A stretch of DNA of 16,310 nucleotides from Dictyocoela muelleri (GCA_016256075.1 SDVU01000269.1:1-16310), one strand, 5' to 3'; numbered from the stretch's first letter, positions 8,218-16,103 are shown. Made by a program: numbers and translations. The notes: a model not told the origin generated them from the letters alone.

Positions 8218-8308
8218 CTCTATTTATTCGCCTCTAGAACGTCATTTACATTCATTATCAAATCCTTTAAACAAAAAAACTTTCCATTGGTTGCTTAATG
8301 AGTTATAT

Positions 8309-8530
8309 TATGTCCCACGCGCAGCGCGGGACTTATCTGAGTTCGAGACCTTTTTATAGTTTTTTATATTTTTATATTGATTTAATTTATTTAAATTTTT
8401 ATTATTATTTAAATTTTATTAAATTTTTTGTTGCATCGGGGTTCGAACCACTTGGTAACTTGATCGGGGTTAAAACACTTGAGATCTTATTAAATCAATT
8501 TGTTCTTATCTCTCGGCAAATAATCAAAAA
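8309..8530 (-). repeat. tRNA-headed (SINE-like) repeat, copy A
   Basis: Read on the minus strand, this contains a perfect RNA polymerase III B-box-type sequence GGTTCGAACCCCGATGCAAC (8433-8452), followed by an A/T-rich stretch and a GC-richer tail ending CGCGCTGCGCGTGGGACATAA near 8309. Copy B at 8795-9010 repeats B box, A/T-rich stretch and tail in the opposite orientation. An A box is not evident in copy A. The 3' ends of both copies stop at GGGACATA(A/T)TATAA. It could alternatively be the left arm of one long inverted-repeat element spanning 8309-9010. Confidence 0.5.
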
Positions 8531-8794
8531 TTATTTATTTACCAATTATTAATTAATAATTTTAAACATAAATTAGTTTTTTTAATAACAGTATTTAAAA
8601 AAAAGCAATATAAATTTTGTCTATATAATTTATTTACATTATTTTATTTTTTATTGATTTTTATTATAAAAAAATTATGATATTTTTAATAATTTATAAA
8701 TACTTATATTTACAAAATGTAGAATTATAGTTAACAATAAAAATTTTCATTGTTAAAATTAAATTAAATATTTAAATATAATGTAATAAAAAAC
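8531..8794. other. AT-rich spacer between the inverted copies, no gene
   Basis: Almost pure A/T between the two tRNA-headed copies. A weak inverted pair AATAAAAATTTTCATTG is visible near 8736. No reading frame or repeat match of note. Confidence 0.4.
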
Positions 8795-9010
8795 ATTAGC
8801 CTTGTGGACGAATTCTAGTTTGAAAATTGATTAGCTATTGTGTTGAGGGTTCGAACCCCGATGCAACAAAAATTTAATAAAATTTAAATATTAATAAAAA
8901 TCAATATATAATAAAAATCATAATAAAAAATCAATAAAAAAAATCGAAAAAATATAAAAAGGTAACGCACTGCGCATAGGTCTCGCTCTGCGCGCGGGAC
9001 ATATTATAAA
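8795..9010 (+). repeat. tRNA-headed (SINE-like) repeat, copy B
   Basis: An A-box-like TAGCCTTGTGG (near 8799) and a perfect B box GGTTCGAACCC (near 8851) are spaced about as in a tRNA gene, and the segment after the B box, CGATGCAACA, looks like a tRNA acceptor 3' half. The matching 5' acceptor half and D-arm pairing are decayed, so it is not a working tRNA. The body continues A-rich to AAAAAGGTAACGCAC and a GC-rich tail CGCTCTGCGCGCGGGACATA. Copy A is its inverted relative. Confidence 0.5.
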
Positions 9011-9035
9011 TTGAAATCATAAAAAAGATAAATAA

Positions 9036-9435
9036 CTACATATTTGTAGAATACGCCGGACGCTCTTGTATTCTACACATGATTCGAAAATTTAAATCAT
9101 CGTGAACTGTTTTATACATTTACAAAATATCATCACTTTTTTTCACAACTTGCTGGTTTTTTAAATTTCTCAATCTGTCATAATAATCTCTAATATTATT
9201 AATATATCTAGGTCTATTTAAAATCCAATTTAATTTCTAACTTTAGTTGAACTATTGATTGTATAAATGGTTCTTGTGTATTTAAGTTTGTTGCTTTCAT
9301 TCGCTTATTAAATTCAATTTTTGCTATTTTTGAAAATTACTTTTATAAAAATGTTCTTTGATTTACAAAATCGATTTGTACACGAAATAAGTATAAAAAC
9401 TCTCTTTAAACCCTCAATAAACAAATCTCAAAGAT
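9036..9435 (-). pseudogene. Second MULE transposase, N-terminal part (downstream piece)
   Basis: On the minus strand the reading starts with the second half of a FLYWCH finger (SCTNRFCKSKN near 9375), where the usual WRC is SC. It continues with KIEFNKRMKATNLNTQEPF (near 9330-9270) and, after a frame change, PRYINNIRDYYDRLRNLKNQ (near 9215-9150), the helical region that follows FLYWCH in these transposases. A last piece (from MYKTVHDDLNFRI to an end at 9036) precedes the tRNA-headed repeat. At least two frame changes and several stops separate the pieces. The first half of the finger is at 9771-9914. Confidence 0.6.
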
Positions 9436-9440
9436 CTTAT

Positions 9441-9770
9441 GTTCTCCAACGACTTATCCGTCACCTATTTTGGAAAAAATCGTCATCCATAAGAGGAAAT
9501 TAAATGTTTCTTATTTGAAATAAGCGTAAAATCACAAGTTATCCTCAGATATAATATAAAAATGATTTTTGATCTATATATGAAAGTTCACAAAAATTTC
9601 CGCTTTGCAGAAATTTTTGTGAACTTTCATATATAGATCAAAAATCATTTTTATATTATATCTGAAGATATCTTATGATTTTACGCTTATTTCAAATAAG
9701 AAACATTTAATTTCCTCTTATGGATGACGATTTTTTTCCAAAATAGGGGGGGGATAAGTCGTTGGAGAAC
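9441..9770. repeat. Palindromic element 3, arms of about 160 bp, 9-nt loop
   Basis: The left arm starts GTTCTCCAACGACTTATCC (9441) and the right arm ends GATAAGTCGTTGGAGAAC (9770). The inner 60 bp on each side of the loop CGCTTTGCA (9601-9609) are essentially identical. It lies within the FLYWCH domain of the second MULE, so it is an insertion. Half copies or fragments are found at 37-153 and 14693-14727. Frames reading through the arms are artefacts. Confidence 0.85.
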
Positions 9771-9914
9771 CGATGTTTTTTCCTGGGTGCGCCAACCAAA
9801 TACATATAATGATTTATTATGTATTAAAATTTCTAGCTTTTCTGTGTTTTTATAAATTAAAAATATTTCATAATGTGTTCGTATAGTTTTCTGAGAATAT
9901 AATAAAAAAACCAA
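9771..9914 (-). pseudogene. Second MULE transposase, start and first half of FLYWCH finger
   Basis: The open frame begins with MVFLLYSQKTIRTHYE at 9914 and contains EKLEILIHNKSLYVFGWRT, which fits the first strand of a FLYWCH domain (…LIhdgfvY…). The coding sequence then meets the palindrome 9441-9770, and the WRC/C-containing half follows at 9036-9435. Small DNA-binding domain of a DNA transposase, no longer functional. Confidence 0.5.
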
Positions 9915-9944
9915 AAACTCACATTCAGAGACTTTTCTGGCTAA

Positions 9945-10262
9945 TGTTCTAATGTAGTTAGCTGATTAAGACTTAATCTAATATGACCATATAATCATAT
10001 CAGTACTTTAAAGTTTGTGGATGAGTTCGGCGACGCATCTCGGAAAAAAGTAATGAAATTCTATAAATTTATGGAAAAGCCACAAATTACTCGTACCCCG
10101 CTGAGACATTGATAAAATGAAAATATATATATAGCTGAGCACCCGAGTCACCTATCAGTCACTTATTATTTAAGAAAAAGAACCAACGTTTAACACCATT
10201 TGGAGACACTCTCCGGGTTGGCAGTTATAGATATTGTCAGCACGTAACTTAAATATAATTAG
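9945..10262 (+). mobile_element. SINE-like repeat, copy 2 (inverted relative to copy 1)
   Basis: Shares with the minus strand of 7011-7375 the blocks TAGCTGA..AAGACTT, TCTAATATGA, GATGAG(T)..CGGCGACGCATCTCGG, GGAGACA(A)CTCTCCGGGTTGGCAG and TTGTCAGCA.GTAA, in the same order over about 300 bp, with a strongly diverged middle. It lacks the 29-bp block found at the start of copy 1. AATATAAT flanks it on both sides (near 9898 and 10252) but that is too AT-rich to count as a sure target duplication. Confidence 0.6.
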
Positions 10263-10604
10263 GAATAAAATACAGATAAATCAAATTTATATTTTAATAA
10301 ATAAAAAAAATTATATTTTTTTCACAGTTATAGATATCATCATCAACAGGATTGCATATTTAATATAAATAAATTTGGTCGTGTTATTATTGATTTAATT
10401 TTAATAAAACATATACTGAATTTTGAATATTTTTATAGTTTAATTAAGTTTAAATAGTTCCGAACCCAATAATATTTTTTTTAAGTTAGAAAGTAAATAG
10501 CTTAAAATTTTTTGTTTAGTTTTGCAAATAAATTATTTAAAAAATCAAAAACATATTTTTATTAATACTTTTTATAATACTTTTTATTATAATATTTTTT
10601 ATAA
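10263..10604. other. AT-rich spacer, no gene
   Basis: No coding frame, repeat match or RNA structure noticed beyond homopolymer-rich A/T sequence. The last part grades into TTTTATAATAC repeats preceding the 33-bp array. Confidence 0.4.
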
Positions 10605-10769
10605 TACTTTCTATATTTAATACCTTTTTCCGCTTTATACTTTCTATATTTAATACCTTTTTCCGCTTTATACTTTCTATATTTGATATTTTTTGCCGCT
10701 TTATACTTTCTATATTTGATATTTTTTTCCGTTTTTTACTTTCTATATTTGATTACCTTTTATGATTGA
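10605..10769 (+). repeat. 33-bp tandem repeat, five units, downstream of the 459-residue gene
   Basis: TACTTTCTATATTT starts at 10605, 10638, 10671, 10704 and 10737, an exact 33-bp period, with the rest of the unit (AATACCTTTTTCCGCTTTA) varying slightly and decaying in the last unit. It begins about 40 bp beyond the stop codon of the gene at 10809-12188. Because 33 is a multiple of three the minus strand reads as an open 11-residue repeat (YKAEKGIKYRK), but in a different frame from the gene and without a start codon. Confidence 0.9.
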
Positions 10770-10808
10770 TACTTACATTTAATAAACATCACAATAGAAT
10801 TAAAATTA

Positions 10809-12188
10809 CTATTGATAAAAAAATTTCATAAGATTATCTTTATCTTTTAGACTTCCATTGAGTAAGAATCTGACATACGCATCTAATAAATCGCGATTAA
10901 AAATAAAGAACGTATCTATTTTTTCGGAATCTAAAAATTTAACTTGTTCATAAACTTTATTTGTTGTTTTATCTTGAAAATCATCTAAAGCCCTCAATTT
11001 TCTTTCTTTTTCATCTTCTGGCTCGTCTTTTAAATATTTTTCTAAGAGATATGATCGTGATTTAAAAGCTTCATCTATTTGATTTTTTAACTTAGAAGGA
11101 GTATTTTTAACACTATTACATAAAAATTTTTTTAAGGCATCTTTTTTTTCACTGCAATTTTTATATCTTGTATACATAGTGAGTGTATCTATCGGCTTTA
11201 GAAGTGAATTAATTATCTTTTCAACAAAAGCTTTCTTTTTAGGTATCATTATCTGCCTAATAATGAAAATTAATATTCTTGGATCCACAAAATTTCCCCC
11301 TAAATTTACAAACATCATTAAGTCTTGAATATCTTCATTTTTCAATTTTATATTCTTTTCAAAGGACTGTATAAATTCTGTCACTTCTCGATTCATACCC
11401 TTTACAAAATTTTCTTTAGAAATCACTACTTTGTATAAATTAGAAATCATTTTTTTGTATTTTTTATCCTTTTTTGTCGGATCTTCTAAAATCAATTTTT
11501 TAATAAGATCTTCATTATTCAGCTTCATTATAGCCTTTTTCAAATTTTGTAATTTCTTAACATAAATTTTTTTGGCAATTTGGCTTTTATCTTTTTCAAA
11601 AAGAATGTTTCGTAATTCAATATTCTTTTTTATACTCAAGTGGCCGCTTAATGGAAAGCTGAAGTTCTCAAGTATTGTTAATAAAGTCAAAAGATCTTTT
11701 TTAAAATCTTTGCTTTCATTCTTTTTAAAATCTTTGCTTTCATTCTTTTTAAAATCTTTTTTGGCGTTATCTTCAATACTTTTATCCTCTTTAAAATATT
11801 TCTTGTTGTTTATTGTTTCATCATCGAAAGACACAACTATTGGATTCTCGTTTGCTTCTCTTTCACTAAAATTTTTTATATTTTCCTCCTTACTAATCTT
11901 TTCCATTGTTTTATTTTCCATATTCTCATTTTTATCCTCTACCTTGTCTTTTTTATTATATTCATCATTTTTCTCTAAATCCCCTTTTTTATCGTTATAT
12001 GCCTCTATTACATTATAAATATGCCTTCTTGTTGGCAATATTATATCATCAACTATAGACATTGTATTTTTCTTGTTCAAATTGTTTATTTCAACTAGAA
12101 ACATCAAGCTTTCTATATCAATTATACTTTCATAGAATAATTCATATTGCAATACACTTTGATAAATTAATTGGAAAAATAAAAACAT
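10809..12188 (-). CDS. Lysine-rich hypothetical protein, 459 residues
   Basis: The only long uninterrupted gene in the window. I do not recognise the family. Residues 1-34 are hydrophobic but contain several acidic residues, so a signal peptide is doubtful. Residues 66-168 are highly charged, low-complexity and probably disordered, with the 8-residue repeat DFKKNESK at 145-152 and 153-160 and a further DFKK after. From about 169 to 459 the sequence looks folded and helical (LLTLLTILENFSFPLSGHL, then many amphipathic helices), with no catalytic motif I can name. There are two cysteines (345, 357). M43, at 12062, is an alternative start (MSIVDDIILPTRRHIY). The first ATG is preceded by A/T-rich sequence with TATA-like CATATAAAATAATATATT about 20-40 bases upstream. 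No introns are evident. Its neighbour on the same strand is a decayed gene at 12694-13171, with no detectable similarity between them. Nuclear, cytoplasmic or secreted location cannot be decided. Confidence 0.85.
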   Translation of the reverse strand: MFLFFQLIYQSVLQYELFYESIIDIESLMFLVEINNLNKKNTMSIVDDIILPTRRHIYNVIEAYNDKKGDLEKNDEYNKKDKVEDKNENMENKTMEKISKEENIKNFSEREANENPIVVSFDDETINNKKYFKEDKSIEDNAKKDFKKNESKDFKKNESKDFKKDLLTLLTILENFSFPLSGHLSIKKNIELRNILFEKDKSQIAKKIYVKKLQNLKKAIMKLNNEDLIKKLILEDPTKKDKKYKKMISNLYKVVISKENFVKGMNREVTEFIQSFEKNIKLKNEDIQDLMMFVNLGGNFVDPRILIFIIRQIMIPKKKAFVEKIINSLLKPIDTLTMYTRYKNCSEKKDALKKFLCNSVKNTPSKLKNQIDEAFKSRSYLLEKYLKDEPEDEKERKLRALDDFQDKTTNKVYEQVKFLDSEKIDTFFIFNRDLLDAYVRFLLNGSLKDKDNLMKFFYQ

Positions 12189-12693
12189 TTTTTGCTCATT
12201 TGGTAGAATATATTATTTTATATGAATTTCGAAACTTTTTTTGTGTTTTAAAATTGTTTCAAGTTGATTTTGGATATTTTGTTTTTTTTGATATTTAAAT
12301 ATAACATTTTACTATCTAGATAGCCAATTAATAATCATAAAAAATTAAAATTATAAAATGAAAATACAATTATTATTACCTAATTTATAAATAAATTTTG
12401 TTTTAGACATAAATTTTATTAATTAAATAATCGTTTTAAATTTTTTGCAAAATTTTGAATTTAAAATTTTATATTCACCAGTTCTTTATTAAAAATATCT
12501 TTCTTTTTGCGAAATATAGCCAGATCTCCCTAAGGTCGAAATTAACTTTCATTTTTTTTGATGTTCAAATTAGACTTTATTGAATATCGAGATAAAAAGC
12601 CATATTAAAATTTTTTTAACAAAATTTATATATAATAACCTCATTAGTTTAAATATATGGCAAACATTAAATGGGATTAATAATTTACAAAAA
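12189..12693. other. Upstream spacer of the 459-residue gene, no gene seen
   Basis: AT-rich region that must contain the promoter of the minus-strand gene. Nothing beyond the TATA-like run close to the start codon (12205-12225) stands out. A plus-strand frame at 12062-12298 is antisense to the gene and not coding. Confidence 0.4.
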
Positions 12694-13171
12694 TTATAAA
12701 AAAATATTAGTGCGTTTATTAAAGAAAAAATCTGTTATTTTAGTATTACATGCTTCAATAATCGAATCTTTCAACTACAAACTTTTCAATATTATCGGGT
12801 CACTTGTTAAGTTATACATTCTTAGCTTTTACAAATGACTAAGATATCTAGATTCGTAATTTTATTTTTCATAAAATTATCAAATTGAATAGATAATTCA
12901 GAATCATCTTTTTCTTCGAATATATCCGCAAATACTTTCAGAAAAGCAGAAAATGCTGAATCATCATTTATAAATTCCAAATATCTAAAAAATTGCTATA
13001 GAATAGGTGTTTCACACTTTATACAATGTCATCTAACATGTTTTTAAGATTTTTCCAATAACTTATACCCAATTCGTTATTGTACATCTGTAATATTATT
13101 CTAAGCTTTGCGTATGCATTCATTGCATCATAAAGACTCATCTTTCTGATTATATCTTTGTTCGGAAACAT
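12694..13171 (-). pseudogene. Decayed protein gene of unknown family
   Basis: On the minus strand an ATG at 13171 opens a 50-residue frame (MFPNKDIIRKMSLYDAMNAY..., ...GISYWKNLKNMLDDIV) ending in TAA at 13019. Coding character then continues in the same frame (SVKHLFYSN) and shifts at a run of six T's near 12990 into FFRYLEFINDDSAFSAFLKV, FADIFEEKDDSELSIQFDNF and MKNKITNLDIL, ending at 12822. A third section in another frame (LRMYNLTSDPIILKSL, with a stop, then LKDSIIEACNTKITDFFFNK) reaches a final stop at 12694. Total about 155-160 codons with roughly two shifts and three or four stops. Amino-acid composition is like a real helical protein and the pieces are collinear. I cannot name the family; it has no transposase motifs. 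A degenerate paralogue of a host gene is the simplest reading. Confidence 0.6.
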
Positions 13172-13282
13172 TCATTAAAATTGTGATAAAAACAGCGTCC
13201 CCGTAGGGGTCTCTATTGACCTTTACACAATCAGTGTTGCGTTTATAGTTAAGAAATGAAAAACTCAATACTGTTTTTTAAG

Positions 13283-13350
13283 GATTTTGTTAATTGATAA
13301 TAATATAATATCAAACATAGTTTCAAGAGACCTCTGTAAAATTATCAGAA
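13283..13350 (+). repeat. Dispersed repeat family D, copy 1 (partial)
   Basis: GGATTTTGTTAATTGATAATAATATAATATCAAACATAGTTTCAAGAGACCTCTGTAAAATTATCAGA-type sequence resembles 14150-14215 and 15353-15425 (AATTGATAA..A..AAATATCAAACAT.TTT.GC.AG...C..TAAA.TT.TC.GA). The match is shorter than between the other two copies. Confidence 0.5.
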
Positions 13351-13520
13351 TATGAGCTGTATGTCGTCTTGGCCATTGGGTGAGCCAGCGCAGTTCTAGA
13401 CATCGCTTTTAACTCTTAAAAATTTTTGCAAATAAAAGAAATTTTTAGATTATAAAAAATTTAAAATTTAAACCAAATAATTAATTAAATTGTGGAAAAT
13501 GGGATTAAAACCTGAAAATT
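13351..13520. other. Spacer without recognised feature
   Basis: Contains one less AT-rich block (TGTATGTCGTCTTGGCCATTGGGTGAGCC near 13360-13385) without a match elsewhere in the window or a coding frame. Confidence 0.3.
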
Positions 13521-13813
13521 GCACCAAATTCGGAAGCATTGGTAAGAGCTCATCAGAAGCCGATTTTTAAGAAGCCAATTTTTAAGAACCCGATTTTACA
13601 GAAACCTTTATATAAACGATAAAACAGTCTTTCCTAATATATCACAAATCAGAAAAATATTTTGTTTCTATTTTTTTTTCTATAAAAAAAAATTATCAAC
13701 TCATTTATCATTTTTTGATATATGATAATTAAAGATTACAGTTTTATCAATTAATAAAGGTATTTGTAAAATCAGTTTCTGCTGAGCTCTTACAAATGTT
13801 TCCGAATTTAGCA
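13521..13813. mobile_element. Small non-autonomous element with about 95-bp inverted ends
   Basis: Left end CAAATTCGGAAGCATTGGTAAGAGCTCATCAGAAGCCGATTTT and, read inverted from the right, TAAATTCGGAAACATTTGTAAGAGCTCAGCAGAAACTGATTTTAC. Further in, ACCTTTATATAAACGATAAAAC matches ACCTTTATTAATTGATAAAACT. The inner part is A/T-rich with a smaller stem around 13620-13740. No gene inside. Exact ends and a target duplication could not be fixed. The left arm carries a small internal triplication of GAAGCCGATTTTTAA-like units. Confidence 0.65.
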
Positions 13814-13904
13814 CTGTATTCTGGTAGTAATTCTGATTTTTCTTAATTAAATTAATTATTTGTATTTAAATTTTAATAATCTAAAAATTTGATTTTTTTT
13901 TGTA

Positions 13905-14073
13905 AAAATTTTGGTACTGTTCCAATATAAATAATCAAGTTTGCAATATAAAAATTTTAGGAGAGAAAAAAATGTAAATTAAAACGAGGGTTATTTTAAT
14001 TTACAGTTTTTTCTCTCCTAAAATTTTTATATTGCAAACGTGATTATTTATATTGGAACAGTACCAAAATTTT
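13905..14073. repeat. Palindromic element 4, 80-bp arms, about 9-nt loop
   Basis: AAAATTTTGGTACTGTTCCAATATAAATAATC... (13905-13984) is repeated inverted at 13994-14073 with very few differences; the loop is around CGAGGGTTA. The tip TTTTGGTACTG.TTC matches that of palindrome 1 at 3860-4183, so they are probably one family. Non-coding. Confidence 0.85.
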
Positions 14074-14121
14074 ATTGGGTTAAAATAGTGGGCGCATATA
14101 GTGTCGAGACGCCTAATTGAA

Positions 14122-14280
14122 TGAGTCGCTGCGTATCCTTTTAAAATAATTTTTTAATTGATAAAAATTAAATATCAAACATTTTTGCTAGCGATTCAGT
14201 AAATTTATCCGATTTTATCCCTCTTGTCTTAACTTTATTTTTTTATGATTTAAGTCTATTCTCATTTACTTTTCTATACT
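14122..14280 (+). repeat. Dispersed repeat family D, copy 2
   Basis: Shares with 15333-15490, over about 150 bp in the same orientation, TTTTTTAATTGATAA.A.T.AAATATCAAACATTTTTGCTAG, TCTTGTCTTAACTTTATTTTTTT, GATTTAAGTCTA and TTTACTTTTC. No coding frame is evident. Nature unknown. Confidence 0.7.
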
Positions 14281-14692
14281 GATAAAGCTGACTGGAAATT
14301 CACGGAAGTTGAGTTTCCGATGAGTAATTCCGAAAAACAATCGTAAAATTTATGACAAAATTTTTAATAATAAAATCACAAAGATAGAAAATACAAGATT
14401 ATTTATAACAAATAAAAATAAGTCTTTAATAAAAAAAATAAAAATTTATCTTTGAGATACTATACATTTTTATAAACTATCGTATATGTACTTTTTTTAA
14501 AGCAACGGTTAATAGCCCAAAATTCATTTTTGTTATAGAAAACGGATCTTCTACGACTTAGATTGCCTAAGATTTATAAATCTTAATAAGTAAGAGCATA
14601 GAGTATGTTTTTATTTTAAATATGCGGGAAATTTTGTGATAAATAAATATACATATTTGTATTTTAAATATTAATAATAAATTTAAATTATC
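14281..14692. other. AT-rich spacer, no gene seen
   Basis: Between repeat copy 2 and the hAT-like element. Only short hairpins (GGAAATTCACGGAAGTTGAGTTTCC near 14295) are visible. No frame of significance. Confidence 0.35.
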
Positions 14693-14727
14693 ACGACATT
14701 TTACGCTCATTCAAAATAAGAAACATT
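14693..14727 (+). repeat. Fragment of the palindrome-3 family
   Basis: GACATTTTACGCTCATTCAAAATAAGAAACATT resembles ATGATTTTACGCTTATTTCAAATAAGAAACATT within 9672-9708. The match is broken where the hAT-like element begins, so the latter may have landed in it. Confidence 0.5.
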
Positions 14728-14735
14728 CTCTAACC
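14728..14735 (+). repeat. 8-bp target duplication, left
   Basis: CTCTAACC immediately precedes the hAT-like left end; CTCTAAAC follows the right end at 15044-15051, seven of eight bases equal. Eight bp is the hAT-characteristic length. Confidence 0.65.
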
Positions 14736-15043
14736 CAGGGTTCGACAACTTTTTTATTAAATTGATTCATGATCATAGCAAAAACACAGATGGGTACAAA
14801 TCGTCTAAATAAATAAAAAACATATTTTATGCCAAAAAACTATTTGATTCTATATATACTTTGCATAAAATTTCTTGTTTAAATTAACACATTTATATAC
14901 TTTGTAACTAATTAGCAAAAAAATGAAGCTTTTAAGCGTAGGTGATTTTTAAATTTTTTTTGTAAAATTTTTTACGCCCCGTGGGTACGTCCGAAAACTC
15001 TCGCGGGTACAATTTATCTTTGGTACACTGTTACCGACCTCTG
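14736..15043. mobile_element. hAT-like non-autonomous element
   Basis: A 308-bp element with short terminal inverted repeats CAGGGTTCGACAAC (left) and, read inverted, CAGAGGTCGGTAAC (right), ten of fourteen bases matching and resembling the CAGxG...CAAC ends of hAT transposons. It is flanked by the 8-bp duplication CTCTAACC/CTCTAAAC. There is no transposase inside, so it would have depended on one supplied elsewhere. Its interior carries GGGTAC motifs in both orientations (near 14792 and 15006). Confidence 0.7.
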
Positions 15044-15051
15044 CTCTAAAC
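15044..15051 (+). repeat. 8-bp target duplication, right
   Basis: CTCTAAAC, pairing with CTCTAACC at 14728-14735 across the hAT-like element. Confidence 0.65.
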
Positions 15052-15332
15052 TTTTACAAATTGAGATTTATAAACTTTAGGGAGGGGGGGTGTGATCAAA
15101 AGTGTTTGATATCAAAAAAAAACTTCAAAAGAAAAAACAAAAATTGTAATAAAGATTTTTTTTTGTAAATTTTTCAGACAGAAAAAAATCAGAAATTATA
15201 AATTTCATGTAGATTTTCATATAATTATATTTAAGCTATTTAATAAATTTTAAATTAAATTTATATTATTTTTCGGGGAGTTTTCGTAAATTCACCTTTT
15301 TACACATCCGAAAACTCACTGAGGTGGGTTTC
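15052..15332. other. Spacer with one hairpin, no gene
   Basis: AT-rich with a G run at 15081-15090. GGAGTTTTCG at 15278 pairs with CGAAAACTC at 15309; TCCGAAAACTC also appears at 14989, so it may be a short dispersed motif. Nothing else recognised. Confidence 0.35.
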
Positions 15333-15490
15333 AGCTGCTTCATTTCCTTATTTAAAGAATTTTTTAATTGATAACAATAAAATATCAAACATTTTTGCTA
15401 GAAACCTCGGTAAAATTGTCAGATTTTTTTCTTGTCTTAACTTTATTTTTTTTTAGAGATTTAAGTCTAAATCCTTATTTACTTTTCATA
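15333..15490 (+). repeat. Dispersed repeat family D, copy 3
   Basis: Long match to 14122-14280 as described there, same orientation, about 1.2 kb downstream. The palindrome and hAT-like element are not repeated with it, so this is not simply a duplication of the whole segment. Confidence 0.7.
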
Positions 15491-15767
15491 ACTCATATGC
15501 TAGAGTAAAATCCTAAATACATATATTATTTTAATTTTTCATTTTTATATCTTAGAATAGCGATTTTACAATTTTAATATGAACATAATAATGATTTAAT
15601 ATAAAAAATAATTTTTTTTTTCAAATTAGGAAATGTTCAAATTATGAAATGTTCAACAAAGTAGAGAGTGTTAACATTAGGGAGATTTGAATGTATATAA
15701 TTATTTAACCATTAATTGTTCTAATAATAATATTTCCAAAAACTGACTATAATAGTTAATATATTTA

Positions 15768-15986
15768 TTAAAGTAATATTATATAAGCATAAATAAAAAA
15801 TCGTGAATCGCCAATTTTTTGTGAAATATTCATGGCATAAAAAATGTTTCCTATGATCGATAAATGTTTTACCTTATAAATTTGATTAAACCTACAAATA
15901 TGATGAAATAAGTTTATTTTTCGCTCTTGAGTGAGTATTTTTTTCAGGTTCCTCGTTTTTTCATAACGATATATATATGAAGTCAA
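15768..15986 (-). CDS. Possible small protein of 72 residues, doubtful
   Basis: An open frame beginning MTSYIYRYEKTRNLKKILTQ, with a cysteine/histidine cluster (FHHICRFNQIYK) and a hydrophobic end (FFIYAYIILL). Composition is less biased than most spurious frames here, but no family is recognised and no paralogue is visible in the window. It may be a remnant of a larger decayed gene or chance. Confidence 0.2.
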   Translation of the reverse strand: MTSYIYRYEKTRNLKKILTQERKINLFHHICRFNQIYKVKHLSIIGNIFYAMNISQKIGDSRFFIYAYIILL

Positions 15987-16103
15987 AAAACATTAAGTAT
16001 AATATACAAAATACAAAAAAATAGTTATGCCTGTCATATTGCATTTTATTTTTTATAGTACATTTTATTTTTATTTCACATTTTATTTTTTAAAAAAATA
16101 ATG

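Noticed and set aside
8153-8552. Two overlapping plus-strand frames
   Set aside because: Run through the direct repeat and the tRNA-headed repeat; no conserved residues.
9321-9503. Plus-strand frame of 60 residues near palindrome 3
   Set aside because: Antisense to the second MULE remnant and continuing into the palindrome arm; repeat artefact.
7022-10247. 7011-7375 and 9945-10262 as the terminal inverted repeats of one 3.2-kb transposon
   Set aside because: The left copy has its own 15-bp target duplication inside MULE coding sequence, so it is an independent insertion; the inverted arrangement is coincidental.
11572-12018. Plus-strand open frame of 148 residues, serine/leucine/phenylalanine-rich
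   Set aside because: Exactly antisense to the lysine-rich low-complexity part of the 459-residue gene; its composition is the complement of AAA/GAA-rich codons.
12062-12298. Plus-strand open frame overlapping the start of the 459-residue gene
   Set aside because: Antisense to the gene's N-terminus and promoter; no protein-like features.
13190-13215. CCCCGTAGGGG palindrome as a regulatory site
   Set aside because: Only one short occurrence, no gene beside it and no second copy.
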